Of a stretch of DNA of 64,000 nt, positions 9,626 to 22,500 are shown in pieces (within the stretch, counting starts at the first letter, position 1; every line of letters starts with the position of its first letter). The position numbers were made by a program, and so were the translations under genes. The DNA is taken from the NCBI GenBank assembly GCA_026120035.1, contig JALRME010000010.1, positions 124,001 through 188,000 of the forward strand, given 5' to 3'. The notes under the pieces were generated by a model. That model was not told the DNA's origin, made no database searches, and was given only the letters and a program-made list of their open reading frames with translations. The DNA is from Coleophoma eucalyptorum (lineage: Eukaryota > Ascomycota > Leotiomycetes > Helotiales > Dermateaceae).

Positions 9626-12600
9626 GTAGTCGGTGTGAATGAGAAAAGGAAGAAGAGCAAGAATAGAGCGAGGCTATGCCCCTAGGAAGCTCTACGGCAG
9701 AAGCTGTTGGAATTGTCTCTAGGGCGGGGGGAGAAGGAGTGGGGCAGTTGACGTGCCCCTGAGCCAATGAGCTAGTGAGGGGTCCTTCGTGTGCTTGTTG
9801 TTTTGCTACGGATGGAGCGTCATCCTCGCTAAAGATTTATGCGCAAAGTCGATCTTCTCTCATCTCATCCACTCAGCTCAGCTCAGCAGAGCAGCAGCAG
9901 CAACAAAAGCCATCTATCCCGTCCACCCGTAAGTTCTGCCAGTCAAACAGAAACATCCAAGATCTCAGTTTGGGTGTAATTATGTGAGATTGTACGAGAT
10001 TACCCCCGCAAACCTTTTCGTGCTGTATGTGTTTCTCGGATGATGGTGGTGATGGGAATGATGGCTCGGTACCTGAACACATTAGACGGAATTCAGACCG
10101 TGAAAGCCCGCCAGACAACACTCACAATCATCAAGTGAGGTAGTACAGCAGGACGCGAGAGAGACCGGCAAGATCATGCACAGCGGATTTCCATGTTTTC
10201 CGAGTGGTTGGCACGAGGAGTTTCTGCATGTATGACTTCTGTAACACCATGTACCTGGAACACAAGGCTGGCGGAGGTGCTTTCAGTACCAATCATCATC
10301 CACAGTGACTTAACCCCAAGAATTTCGATATATTATTTCGATATATTGTGCTCGATTTCATGTATTCGGCTCTTTCTGCATGTCGTAATGAGGGCTGAGG
10401 ACGAAGAGATTTGGCTATGCCGTGATCTGCCAATAAGTGTCTGGGATCTTGTATACTATTGCTTAGCGGAACAGTTTCACTTCTCTCCTTGAGGGTGCAC
10501 CCAAAAGTACATGTATGATAGCAAGAATCTGCATATATAAATAATTCGGCAGGATTTACGTTGCCACATAGAGCAATCTCACGGCCCGTTTAAGGTGTAT
10601 CCTGTTACAAAACCATTATAATTTTTGTGGAAAGGGATCAAATTTGAACTCCCTATACCCAGTACCTGGGAATTTTATCAGCGCCAGGTGGCAAGAATTC
10701 TAATACATGCTCGCCTTCATATCTCATAAGGTTTCTCGCCACGGCGTATAGAGAATGCTCCGTAACTCGTAATGGCGGAAGACATCATTTCTGGTCAGGT
10801 CACCATAAACGACACGGAGAGAGTGACAAAGCTTGGGGCAAGCATGCAGCCAGTCCACTTCAATGTTTCTTCAAGCCACGAGATCTCTCTCGATCGCACA
10901 CCATAACTTTCCACCACAAGATCCTCCACTCCCAAGGTGTTCATGGGCACGCGCGTTGGAAAGCAAGGAGACAACTCAGGCGAAAACCACCTAGAACGAC
11001 GTCGTATCAAAGTGAAGCACTGCTTTGAAGAAATTTTAAGCCAGCCTCAGTCACTTTTATCGTCATACAAAATCCAACGACGCTTTTTCACATCTCAACT
11101 AACTCGAATCCCTCAAGTCCAGAACATTTCACCTAATGATACAGATCACGTGCATCAATGTAGGATCCCGCACCAAAATCCTTCAAGCGTCGTTCGAGAC
11201 CACGGTCTGTCAACCTGCGACATGCAACACATTATCTTGAGACCGGACGACTTCTCGAAGCAAAGATTAATTCAGAATTTGCTTGTTTGTGCATTTCGCG
11301 ATTTGTTGAAGCTCAAAGCCTCGTCGTAATAGGCTGCGATGATCTTTCCGTTACTGACGACCTCAGCTATTTACTCTATGTTAATTCTCCGATCATGAAT
11401 GAATATCAGCGGACCGCCGAAACAAAATTTCTCTGGAATTCAGCTGGGCTCCTTGTAGACAACTTTTTCCGAATCAATCTCGACTTGGGCTTTCCTCTAA
11501 CCAGAAAACAGTGAAGTGAACATGGGCACAAGATGACATCCGCGGCCATGCCCCCATCATCCCAACTTTCCCTATCGCCCAAGAATGCTTAAACAGCAAT
11601 GCAAGGCGAGGTCAAGTGGCCTCCCCAACCCTCGCAGCAAAACACGCTGAATTCGGCCATAAGACTCTAAGAGCGCAAGGATGAAACAAACTACTGAAAA
11701 TCGTAGCCGTCATAGTCTACATTCCTGGTCGGCTTTAATCCTTCCAAGCTTTTTCTTCACAGGGCTTTTCATACCCCTCCCCGGACGAGGTGTTTCAAGC
11801 TGATTGCTCGAACGAACTCGAGGGAGGGCAGAGTTTGGTCGTCGAGAGGGAGAAGGCTTCGAGAAGGCGGGACGCCAGCGTCCCAGAGAGAGCATGTGTC
11901 ACCGAAACCTGAAACCTCCGGGCACATACCTTCATCTGGTACTGTACAGAATGGGAGTGTACATTTACATGGGACGGGCAAGCGGCTTGAACTGCTGAGC
12001 CTGGAAGGAAAGAGCGCAGGCTTGAATATGGAGATAGATACGAGCTTGTTTAGTCTGTGATACGATGCGACGGTGGGGATGAGGCTTAAGCTTCTGTCGC
12101 ATCATGGAATGAAGATATGGAGCCTTCTTGAGGACTTTGTTTCCAAATGCAGTGATCGAGGGAGGCCCAGTGCTATGTAGCGCCCAGAATAGCAATGAAC
12201 TACAAGAGAGTCCGTTGTGTATTATATCACATTAGCAGGACTGGGAAATGACGGGATTATTCAGCAAATTAAGTTGTGAGGTGTTCTGAGTGGATGTTCC
12301 ATATGGGCATGAAAAGCTGGCCTGAACGAGAAGTACCTCCGCATAAAACTATGATGTACGTAGTACAGCATCCGAAGTGCAGAGGATGTACTGTAGTAGC
12401 ATTACAAGTACCGGTAGGGCAAAGGGATGAATTAGGCTAGGTAAGGAGGGGAGGCAAGTATGACTAGGAAGAAGATGAGGGCATCGAAGACGCAAGCACG
12501 CACCGAAAGGACGATACAAAGCCTCAATTTAGAACGTTCTGCATAGTAGCGATCATAACTACATTCTGCTTACTTCCACTGCGGTTTTTAGGGCAGAAAA

Positions 12601-15537
12601 AAGAGGGCATCACATCCTGGAGGGATCATCGCGTTCCGCAAGCACTTGCAATCTCGTCGTACAATTTGCGTGTCTATCGAGCCCGGTCTGGCCCTTTTCG
12701 TCCTGGTCTGAGTACTCGGGATCAACACAACAAAAACAACAGAAGATTACCGAGTAGCCGATCACCACCTACCGTAATCTTGCAACATCATTTCCACCAA
12801 CGTCCAGTCGAGCACGTCCATGGCTTTGTTTGTTGCGTTGTCGCTTTCCCTTATCCGGAGCTCAAGGACGCGATGGACGCTCGGGCGGGAGTAGATCAGT
12901 AAGTCTCTTTGTCTCTAAGAGGGCATTGTACCAGTTGTACCGGTGGTACCTGGGCCGAAGGTAACATTTTCACTACCACTGCACCGCCGAACGACCGCGC
13001 CAAACCACCAGTTCCCACGGTGGAGTACGAAGTACCGAACTTCGAAAAGACAGAGCGGCGCCAAGCGACCACAAAGCCATTCTCAGCGCGAACGCCTCCG
13101 AATTCAGAGCGCACCAAGAACTCGACAAACGAAACAAGCAAAGAACAGACGGTCGGACTTTCTCGACCGAATTCTTGGTTTCTCGGGAGCACGATGTTTG
13201 TCCCCTTTTCTTTTTCTTATTTTTGCGCACCGACTTCCAATTAGTCCTGCTCGCGCTCGAGAACCAGATTTTGCGATGGAAGGATTGGTGGTGGTGATGA
13301 AATTAATTATAGAAAACACCCCTCAGTGACATTGGCGGCAGAAAGGAAGCGCCCCCCATGTCCATCCATGGTCTAGCTCCCAGTCGGACAGTGAGCAAAA
13401 GGGTTCAAGAAAGACCGTGCTGTTGCTGCATAGAGGAAGGAGGAAGTGGTAAGATGGAAAGCGATCACGAAAATCATTGTCCAAGAGGTACTTGCATGGG
13501 CGTGAGATTGCGAGTACCTGTCGCTTGAACAGCGGCAGAGGGAGGGGGTGTGATGGGCTTGGTGTTTTGCAGCATCGTAGCTGTTGCTCAACCTACACGT
13601 GCCTGCAAAGCCGAAGCAAGGTCAGGAAACGGACAAGTCGGTCGTGGTGTATACATAATATTGAAGTCTTTGCAGGAGAAGTAGCCTAACTTGAGGCTGG
13701 GAAAAGGGCTTGCATAACCAATGCATACGATATGCCCTCTCACTGCATCTGCACTCTCAGCAGAGGCTTGCGCGTCGAACACGATCAATAGTACGGAAAA
13801 AGGGCAGCCATGGCCAACGGTCGCCAGCTGTCACCAATCCATTCCAGCTGGATTCCTCCCTGAAATGGTGACCATGTGGTTTGTTTTCATCATTATTATC
13901 ATCATCATCATATCATCCGGTGCATACCTTACTTCCAAGTCACCACCCACTTCTCAAAGTCACATCACATCACAGCCCCAGCTCCATAATAATAAGTTAG
14001 CGGTGCACAGTTATAGCCCAGCCTGCTGCAGCAGCGCACCGCTCACACTAACCAGATTTTCCGGAGGTTCAAGCGAGACCCGAGCAATCTAGAATGGGGA
14101 GCAAAAGGGGGGCTTTCACGGCTTTGTAGATGGGCTCAATACACCACCGCGCTGCCATTGGCCTAAGGGATATTGAATGCAAGGTCCGCGCAGGAGCACC
14201 ACCACCACCACCACCACCCGTTGTCAGGGGCATGCCTGTCGCAGAAAGGCACCGAGACGAACGGGTTCAGCAGGCCTTGGGGCATTGTAGAGGGCGTGAG
14301 AACAAAGAAGCCCATGAATTGACTCTTAGACACCTTTGACACCTCGTCTGACTGGTGCAAATATGCACACTTGCAGCGTACACCCCTTTCATTACACTGC
14401 TTGCCCAGGCCGACAACGTTGCTTTCTTTATGCCGCTGGACCAGAACTCTTGCATTTAGCCTGTCTGCACCACGGAATATTGCTTTGTTGACCCATGACA
14501 GGGCCCAAGGTCACGTATTCGATCGTTCCGCGCTCTTGCGTGCCTGCCAGTCTGTGCCTCCTTCCTGTTCTTCGTGTGCTCGTCGCTCCTCGTCCCTTCT
14601 CCCTTCTGCGGCCAGCCAGCTGGAACCCTCAGACCTCGGTGCCCCAGCAACCTGCCTTCCCTTACTGCCCCTTCGCGAAGGCGTTGCCCATCATCCGCCT
14701 TGGCCTCTACCTTACCATTAATTTCTGGGCCCCATATCCACCCCCCGTCGGCCAGCTCTCCTGCCACTGCTAGTCAGCGACGCACCTTGCCTTAGCTACA
14801 GCCTGTCTCTCGTCTCTGCTCACCTAATTTCCAGAGACGACTATTCATCTCCACTCTGTTGTCGCTCCATCCTCCAACCCTTCTCTCATCATCATCTCTA
14901 CCACCGCCCTCCCCCTTCTCCTCTTCTCACGACCCGGTCATATTCGACAACGTCCTTCGTACCTGCAACTCCGTACACGATAGTTATAATATACGAGCCG
15001 AACAGAAAAGAATCCCCAAGGAATCGCGGCCTACGGAGGCTTTTGGATAATGGTGGCTCGCTGATGAGCTGGACAATCAATTGCACGCTGTGAAGCCAAC
15101 GCGCAACCAATTCGACGATTCTATCGTCACGACACTCCTTTAATTCTTGCCAAATATCTACGATCGATCGGCCACGACTTGATCAAGTGAGTGCTACTCG
15201 CGTTGTTTGGAGGGGGGCTGCAACTTGGGACGAAAATTCCGTCATTCTGTCGCGGCTCAAAGTCGTGCGACCCACGGTCGCTACGTCGTGTTGATCCTTT
15301 ATACGTGCGGAGTAATAGAGATATTTACTGACAGTTGCTCGTCCAGATACGCTCGTTGACAATTTTTGTCAAGTACTCTCGTTAATTCTTTAAATCCTGA
15401 CAGTTAGTATGGCATGCGCTGGCTACCAATTGCTGCATCAGTGACTGACGGCTGTCCAGCTATAAACGCTTATTACTCCACATCTTCGTATACATTTCTC
15501 CTCACGAACAGCTGCGCATAGAAAAGACTTGTTCGAC
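9626..15537. other. Gene-poor intergenic tract upstream of MSB2
   Basis: About 5.9 kb without a gene I can support. The left end holds the FKBP12 promoter. The right 1.5 kb is pyrimidine-rich and should carry the MSB2 promoter and a long leader; a donor-like GTGAGT at about 15187 could start a leader intron. Open frames of 60-130 codons occur on both strands but lack recognisable motifs and often lack an ATG. Short triplet repeats are present near 13885-13915 (ATC/ATT-rich) and 14197-14217 (CAC). Minus-strand sequence at 11.7-12.2 kb has weak signs of a small gene. Confidence 0.5.
14197..14217. repeat. CAC trinucleotide microsatellite, 7 units
   Basis: Seven perfect CAC units in non-coding DNA upstream of MSB2. 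No function is evident. Confidence 0.9.
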
Positions 15538-18500
15538 ATGCATACACCTTCTCTTGCAATTGCCTCGGTGGCTTTCCTTTCCTCGTTGGCCATTGCTAGT
15601 CCAGATCAGCCAAAGTTCTATTTCCCGAGACAGATTAAACGTTATACGAACTCGTCGTCAATCACCAGTCAATCTTCGATTTTACCTTCGAGCACTCCAG
15701 ACTTGACCTCGAGCGATTCGACAACGTCCAAGCGAAGCACCAGCTCTCTGTCGGACCTGTTCAGCCAACTCACAAGCAGCGATGGTTTATCTTCCGTAGG
15801 CTCAACTGGAAGCCCGCCCCCACTGATTTCTACAACTTCAACCAGCTCGTCCAGTTCCACGACTGTCGTCTCTGCGAGTACCTCTACAGATACTGGAGTT
15901 ACGACCATTGTAAACACTGCTACAGTTATTGTTGATGGTACTAGCGTGTCGACGTTAGATTCAAGTACTGAGACCTCATCAGCAGCATCATCTTCCTCGA
16001 CAAGCTCGGTATCTGTACTTTCTTCTGCTGCTGGAACTGGCTCTTCCTCGGTTGTCGTTGTGTCACCTACCGCCTCCGCTGAATCGACTTCCTCTGAAGT
16101 AACAGCTTCTTCCGCCGTTGGAACTGGATCTTCCTCGGTTGTCGTTGTGTCACCTACCGCCTCTGCTGAATCGACTTCCTCTGAAGTAACAGCTTCTTCC
16201 GCTGTTGGCACTGGCTCTTCTTCGGTTGTCGTTGTGTCACCTACTGCCTCCGCAGAATCGACTTCCTCTGAAGTAACAGCTTCCTCTGCTGTTGGAACTG
16301 GCTCCTCCGCAATTATTGTCCTTCCAACTTCAAGTCTAGTATCGGCTCTTTCTTCCGTTCTCGGGACTGGATCCTCGTCGGCTGTTGTAGTTCTTCCAAC
16401 TTCCACTTCCGAATCAGCTGCTGTTTCCTCGGTTGCATCTGCAGGAACTGGATCATCCTCTATTGTGGTCATCCAACCAACAACAAGCGATGCATCTGTG
16501 ACGGCCGAGTCTACTTCGGTGCCAAGTTCGACGACTTCAAGTTCTGGTGCTATTACCTTTGGTCCTTCCGGAGTTGTAACTAGTTCGTCTGCCAGTGCTT
16601 CTGTCGAAGCCAGCTCGCCAGTTGCGGTCTCTAGCGAGGTAGCACAGAGTTCAGGAGTCTCCTTCAGCGGGTCGGCTGGGTCTACTAATCCAGCTGCATC
16701 GTCTACACCAACAACAACAGCCTCTGCGCTTATTCCTTCACTTGTGAGCAGTATCGTATCAGATCTTTCCAGCGTGGTTGCACCTAGCTCTTCTGCATCC
16801 TCAAGCGTGGCTGCAGGAATTACTGGCCCGGCTTCAACTGGTGTGGCAGCCTCCAGCTCTACACCAGTTTCTGTTGCAAGCAGTTCTGAAGTTATTCCTG
16901 CCCTAGTTAGCAGTATCGTGTCCGATGTGTCTAGCGTTATTTCACCCAGCTCTGCTGCGTCCGCAACAAGCATCGCAGCAGGAATCACAGGCCCAGGTAC
17001 GACTGGTGTTGCAGTTTCCAGCTCAACACCCGTCTCTGATGTGAGCAGCGCTGTTGCTAGCTCTGGCAGCTCAAACCTCCTTTCTTCCCTTATTGGAAGT
17101 TTGACTGATGTCTTGCCCTCTTCATCATCTGTTGCCAGCAGCACGAACAGCGGCATCACTGGCCCTGCTTCTACTGGAGCTGTTACAAGCAGTTTTACGC
17201 CCTCTGCAACCTCGTCACCTGACGTGGTTTCATCATTGCTATCCTCGCTGTCTTCTGAGATCAAAGGCTCATCGACAATTGCCAGCTCAGGTTCGGCATC
17301 GACAACTGGTCTGGGAAGCATCATTTCTAGCATTTTCGGTTCTTCCACTGCGTCGTCTGACAGTGCTTCTGCAACAATTATTCCTGGTTCAGAAACGAAT
17401 TCTTCGTCCGGCAGCGCTACTTCCGCTTCAGCAGTTCTCCCAACCTCGGTTGCTGGAGATAACACAACAGCTATCTCGACAGCACCTAGTACTTCGTTGC
17501 AGTCTGGTGGACTCACCTCAACATCTGCTCCTAGCAGCCAGAGCACTGGGTTGTCGAGCTCGAATGGAACCGAGAGTGTGACATCAAGCGCTTCTCTTAC
17601 AACCCTTCCAACTGCTTCATCCAATGGAACTAGTGTACCCGTCATCATTTCAGCTTCGACTGGATCCAGTATTGCTACCTCAGCCCAGAGCATTTCAGTC
17701 ACATCCCAATCATCTGGATCTCCATCTTCGGTCACTGCACCAGCTACCACAAGTTCATCCCAAGCTCCTGTTTTCACAGTTGTGCCTACTGGTACTGATT
17801 CCGCTACTTCGCTATGGCTTCCAACAACGATAATTGCCCAGTCTTCGTCTGGTAGCCTTTCCACGGCTGGATCTACCGCTACGGCCCTGCCCACCAACCT
17901 TCCAAAGGTCATATCTCCTGCCTCTGGAACTCCCGCAGCCCCGGCAGACTCGACTCTAATTCAGGTTGCCTTCTTATATGCGCTCAACTATGACTTTGTT
18001 GTTTCTAACACCATGTCGTCCGCCCAAATTTTCACCTACCTCCCAGACGGCATTGCAGGAGGCTTAGGCCTCAGCACGGATCAGATCACCATGCACAGCC
18101 TTGTACCATACGATACTCGTAAACAACTTGGCTTTGTTACGACTCTCGCCTTGGCCTACATTCCATCTTCCATGGTAAACACTCTTCAACTTGCCATCAA
18201 GACACCTGTATCCGAGATCTACCACCTTCCAAGTACAAGTGTCAGCACTCTTATGAACTTCATCAACCCCGCCATTTCGATCCTTCCAGGTTCTACCCTC
18301 AGTGGTTCAGATGCCTCAGGAACTGGAGCTGCCCCTTCTGCAACATCCAGCACGTCTTCCAACAACAATGGTGTCTTTGATCCAAGTACTCAGAACACCA
18401 GCTCATCTGTCAAAGGGGCCACTGCTGGTATCGCGATGGGTGCTATTGGTGGAGCTGCCGTCTATGGTGTTGCAATGTTCTTCGTTGCAAGACGCTACAA

Positions 18501-18732
18501 GAAGAAGAAACAGGCTCACCGTAGATCCAGCTCTATCATGAACCCTGCCGAGATGAGACAATCCGGCAGTCCTGCTTTGGCTGGTGGTGCCATGATGTCT
18601 GGTGGCCGCATGTCTCCTTATGACCGAGATTGCAGAGGGAGTCGCGGAAGTGGAAGAAGCAATGGTAACTCCGCAAGAACACAACAAATTTCAGCACCGA
18701 TGATGGCCGAAAACTCACTGGGCTGGAATTAG
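15538..18732 (+). CDS. MSB2: Msb2-type transmembrane signalling mucin
   Basis: Plasma-membrane sensor acting above the Cdc42/MAP-kinase pathway for filamentous growth and surface sensing (family knowledge). Single exon of 1064 residues. It has a signal peptide at residues 1-20, then a Ser/Thr/Val-rich mucin domain to about residue 800 with tandem repeats. A conserved extracellular domain follows at about residues 807-918, with YALNYDFVVSNTMSSAQIF, ITMHSLVPYDTRKQLGF and STLMNFINPAISILPG. A transmembrane helix lies at about 962-985 (GAIGGAAVYGVAMFFVA) and the cytoplasmic tail of about 80 residues starts RRYKKKK. I chose the ATG at 15538 because the upstream in-frame codons lack ATG. The conserved membrane-proximal domain, not just the composition, identifies it as Msb2. 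Confidence 0.92.
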   Translation: MHTPSLAIASVAFLSSLAIASPDQPKFYFPRQIKRYTNSSSITSQSSILPSSTPDLTSSDSTTSKRSTSSLSDLFSQLTSSDGLSSVGSTGSPPPLISTTSTSSSSSTTVVSASTSTDTGVTTIVNTATVIVDGTSVSTLDSSTETSSAASSSSTSSVSVLSSAAGTGSSSVVVVSPTASAESTSSEVTASSAVGTGSSSVVVVSPTASAESTSSEVTASSAVGTGSSSVVVVSPTASAESTSSEVTASSAVGTGSSAIIVLPTSSLVSALSSVLGTGSSSAVVVLPTSTSESAAVSSVASAGTGSSSIVVIQPTTSDASVTAESTSVPSSTTSSSGAITFGPSGVVTSSSASASVEASSPVAVSSEVAQSSGVSFSGSAGSTNPAASSTPTTTASALIPSLVSSIVSDLSSVVAPSSSASSSVAAGITGPASTGVAASSSTPVSVASSSEVIPALVSSIVSDVSSVISPSSAASATSIAAGITGPGTTGVAVSSSTPVSDVSSAVASSGSSNLLSSLIGSLTDVLPSSSSVASSTNSGITGPASTGAVTSSFTPSATSSPDVVSSLLSSLSSEIKGSSTIASSGSASTTGLGSIISSIFGSSTASSDSASATIIPGSETNSSSGSATSASAVLPTSVAGDNTTAISTAPSTSLQSGGLTSTSAPSSQSTGLSSSNGTESVTSSASLTTLPTASSNGTSVPVIISASTGSSIATSAQSISVTSQSSGSPSSVTAPATTSSSQAPVFTVVPTGTDSATSLWLPTTIIAQSSSGSLSTAGSTATALPTNLPKVISPASGTPAAPADSTLIQVAFLYALNYDFVVSNTMSSAQIFTYLPDGIAGGLGLSTDQITMHSLVPYDTRKQLGFVTTLALAYIPSSMVNTLQLAIKTPVSEIYHLPSTSVSTLMNFINPAISILPGSTLSGSDASGTGAAPSATSSTSSNNNGVFDPSTQNTSSSVKGATAGIAMGAIGGAAVYGVAMFFVARRYKKKKQAHRRSSSIMNPAEMRQSGSPALAGGAMMSGGRMSPYDRDCRGSRGSGRSNGNSARTQQISAPMMAENSLGWN
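16021..16281 (+). repeat. Three tandem 87-bp repeats in the MSB2 mucin domain
   Basis: Three near-identical 87-bp units start at 16021, 16108 and 16195, each encoding 29 residues that include VGTGSSSVVVVSP and ASAESTSSEVTAS (the first copy has AGTG in place of VGTG). A fourth, degenerate unit begins at 16282. A second, looser repeat of about 60 residues, with VSSIVSD and AAGITGP motifs, follows at about 16730-17250. Confidence 0.92.
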
Positions 18733-19559
18733 GTTTGTTTTTGATATATTCTATTTTCTCAAACTCCTTTATACCCGGCATTCAGCTGTCACTCGACTGT
18801 ACAATAAAGCATATCTGCATATCAGCCACGACTGAGTCACGCTGCACCATTTTCCTTGTCTAAAGATCTCTTTTCGGTGTTGGGTACCACCTTATATTTG
18901 TAACCCCCTCTTGCATCGCGTAGGATCCGAGCTGCTTTTTCGCGAGGACCTGATACAGAGGTTTATAACTTTCAACGGGGATGATTTTGCGGAGGTCGCA
19001 TAGTATAGCAGGGGAGACGGGAGGAAGAAGATCCCCGGAGTGGAGTTGACCATCTTGTGTAGATTTACGATCCAATGAATGAGGATTTGTCATAGACTTT
19101 ACTACTACCTAATTTTTCTTTTTGCGTGAGTTACTTTGTTTCTGCTAGATGGGTTTCCTATTGATGCTTTCCGTGATCTGATCCAATTTATCCTCAAGCA
19201 AGGAGTCGAGATGCATATAAATAGCTGCGGAAGCTTGCTTGGAAAATAAGTGGTGGTGGATCTTTGTACAGCAAGGTGAGGCTGTGATGGTTGCCAATAG
19301 CAACCATCACACTGCAACCTTGGGGTCACAGCACCAGCAAACAACTCGGCGCGCTACCATAAACACCCTATTCTATGCATATAGATTCCTGCTGCGTCAA
19401 TCTTTTCGTGTAATTGAGATAATCTATACAGATTCTACAGAAACCACTTCTCGTTGAGCCCAAGTCCTATCTCCATAATATTAAACGAGCCGACCTCGAT
19501 GAATTGAATCTCCAAAGTAAACAACATTCCTCAGGCGTTGTCTGGCGCAACATAGCAAG
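18733..19559. promoter_or_regulatory. Intergenic between MSB2 and the chitin synthase
   Basis: 827 bp between tandem plus-strand genes. It should contain the MSB2 terminator and the chitin synthase promoter and leader. No further coding frame or repeat is supported. Confidence 0.5.
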
Positions 19560-22500
19560 ATGGATCGTCCGAACACGCCCTCAAATCCTCCTGTTTATTC
19601 AGGACTTCCCGTTTACGATGAAGAAGATCACAGCACGCCAACAGGGCAATCCAATAATGCTTCCGCCATCCGCTTGTTGACTTCAGTAGACGACGAGGCT
19701 GACGAGCATCCGTATGTTCCACCAAATCTTGTCCCACAACCTTTGGCGATCAAAGTGCAGAAGCAGACCAAGCAAAACCCAATCTTTACTCCGGAAGACC
19801 TTTCTTCTCTCAAGGAAGAGGAGGAAGTTGTCTCCGCTTGCGAGTTGCAGAAGAAGTCAATCAATATGCAGCCGAGCAGGAGAGCCGACAAGGGCTGCCA
19901 GTCGCAGACAGGAACTCCAACACCTCAAGCAGATCAGAAAACGATGGCCGATCTGTTACCCACAATACCAGATGGGCCATCACGTAGAAGATCCATTCGG
20001 GCTGTCCCTGAAACTCTTCCACCTTATTATGAGAAATCGTTTTCAAAACCTATTGCCTCAAGCTTACCAAAGAAAAACAGACCTTATACCCCTCGCAGAT
20101 CCTATCAACCCTCCATATCCTCATCCCATTCTCGAGCCCCTTCCATAATTGATACTGCACCGCACATGGGACCGTCACCCTTTTCATCATACACCCACGG
20201 TGGGAGAACTTCACCTACTCGACCTCCTCCACCAAATCTCCAATTCGAACCGGCGGATATTAATGGCAGCCCTAGACCTGGAACGCCTTCTTCTCATTAT
20301 GGAGGGAGTCCCCGGAGACCATTGCCTCCAGCCCCCCTCTTCTCTAAACCCGCAAGAGACTCAGCATTTGCGGATGACGCGACGATATCCATTCCACTTG
20401 ATGGAGACGGAGATCTTGCTAATGGTGATGATGTATTTGGACTGGAAAGCAGTGTTACTTCTGACAGTAGATCGCCACTCAAAGATCGGGATTCCTATAT
20501 GACTCAGTCGACATACACAGATGAATCTGATGAAAAAGACTATGAGCACTATGGCCCAGCTCCAGACGGCAAGCAAGAACGACGAGGAGCTCGTCAAGCT
20601 CAGATGGCCAAGAAAGAAGTCCGGTTGATCAATGGAGAGCTCATTCTCGAATGTAAAATCCCTACCATTTTATACAGTTTTTTGCCAAGAAGAGATGAGA
20701 TCGAATTTACGCACATGAGATATACTGCGGTAACTTGCGATCCGGATGATTTTGTGTCGAAAGGATATAAGCTTCGCCAAAACATTGGAAGCACAGCTAG
20801 AGACACTGAACTCTTCATTTGTATAACCATGTATAACGAGAACGAAATCGACTTTACGAGAACGATGCACGCGGTCATGAAGAACATCTCGCATTTCTGC
20901 TCTCGTTCTAAGTCACGCACTTGGGGAGAGCATGGTTGGCAGAAGATCGTTGTTTGTGTTGTTTCTGATGGAAGACAGAAAATCAATCCCAGGACTCTTG
21001 ATGCTTTGGCAGCTATGGGTGTTTATCAGGACGGTATCGCCAAGAATTTGGTCAATGGTCGAGAGGTGCAAGCACATGTCTACGAGTATACTACCCAAGT
21101 CTCTCTCGATTCGGATCTCAAGTTTAAAGGAGCTGAGAAGGGTATTGTCCCCGTTCAGATGATCTTCTGTCTCAAGGAGAAGAACGCCAAGAAATTGAAT
21201 TCTCACAGATGGTTCTTCAATGCCTTTGGACGAGCTCTCACACCTAACATCTGCATTCTTCTCGATGTTGGAACAAAACCTGGAGGCAACTCATTGTACC
21301 ATCTGTGGAAAGCTTTTGACACAGATTCGAACGTAGCAGGAGCTTGTGGTGAAATCAAAGCTATGAAAGGTAAGGGTTGGTTGGGTCTTTTCAATCCTTT
21401 GGTCGCCTCACAAAATTTTGAGTACAAGATGTCGAATATCTTGGACAAGCCGTTGGAGAGTGTCTTTGGGTATATTACCGTTCTACCAGGAGCACTGAGT
21501 GCATATCGATACCATGCTCTACAGAATGACCACACTGGACATGGCCCACTAAGTCAATACTTCAAGGGAGAAACACTACATGGCCAGAATGCGGATGTTT
21601 TCACCGCAAACATGTATCTGGCTGAAGATCGTATTCTCTGCTGGGAGTTGGTTGCGAAGAGAGATGAGCGATGGGTTTTGAAATACGTGAAGAGTTGTAC
21701 GGGAGAGACTGATGTCCCAGGTAAGTTGATGGTCTTGAAGCGCAGTGCGATTCTAACATGTGTTCAGATGCTGTTCCCGAATTCGTTTCTCAGCGAAGAA
21801 GATGGCTCAATGGAGCATTCTTCGCGGCTGTCTATTCGCTGGTTCACTTCAGACAAATATGGCAAACAGACCACACTCTTGGACGCAAAATCCTACTTCA
21901 TATTGAATTCGTATATCAGTTTATCCAACTGATGTTCACCTTCTTCTCACTCGCCAATTTCTACCTGATCTTCTACTTTGTTGCCGGCTCTCTTGCCGAT
22001 GAATCTGTCGACCCATTTGGCCACAACATTGGAAAAGTCATATTCTACATCCTCAGATATACGTGTGTGCTCCTGATCTGCACCCAGTTCATCCTCTCCA
22101 TGGGTAACCGACCGCAAGGTGCTCGAAAGCTGTATCTGTCATCAATGATTATATACAGTATAATCATGGCATACACAACTTTTGCTACCATCTACATCAT
22201 TGTTCGGCAGTTCAAAGAAAACAAAATTACTGTTGGGACCAATGTCTTCACCAATATGGCTGTTTCCATCGCATCCACTGTTGGATTGTATTTCTTGATG
22301 TCATTCCTCTATCTAGAACCCTGGCATATGTTCACCTCTTCGGCACAATACTTTGCTTTATTGCCATCGTATATCTGCACGCTTCAAGTTTATGCCTTCT
22401 GCAACACCCACGATGTTACCTGGGGTACCAAGGGAGATAACGTAATTCATACCGATCTGGGTGCCGCTGTTGGAGGCAAGGGATCCACCGTCGAGCTCGA

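Noticed and set aside
10937..11329. 130-codon plus-strand frame in the gene-poor block
   Set aside because: No recognised domain, unusual composition and no supportive neighbours.
12896..13329. Overlapping frames of 85-128 codons on both strands
   Set aside because: Several mutually overlapping frames in a stop-poor GC-richer patch; none has a family signature.
15669..17912. 747-codon minus-strand open frame
   Set aside because: Exact antisense of the MSB2 Ser/Thr-rich domain; TCN/ACN codons read backwards rarely give stops. Its acidic Val/Glu/Thr-rich composition is the mirror of the mucin.
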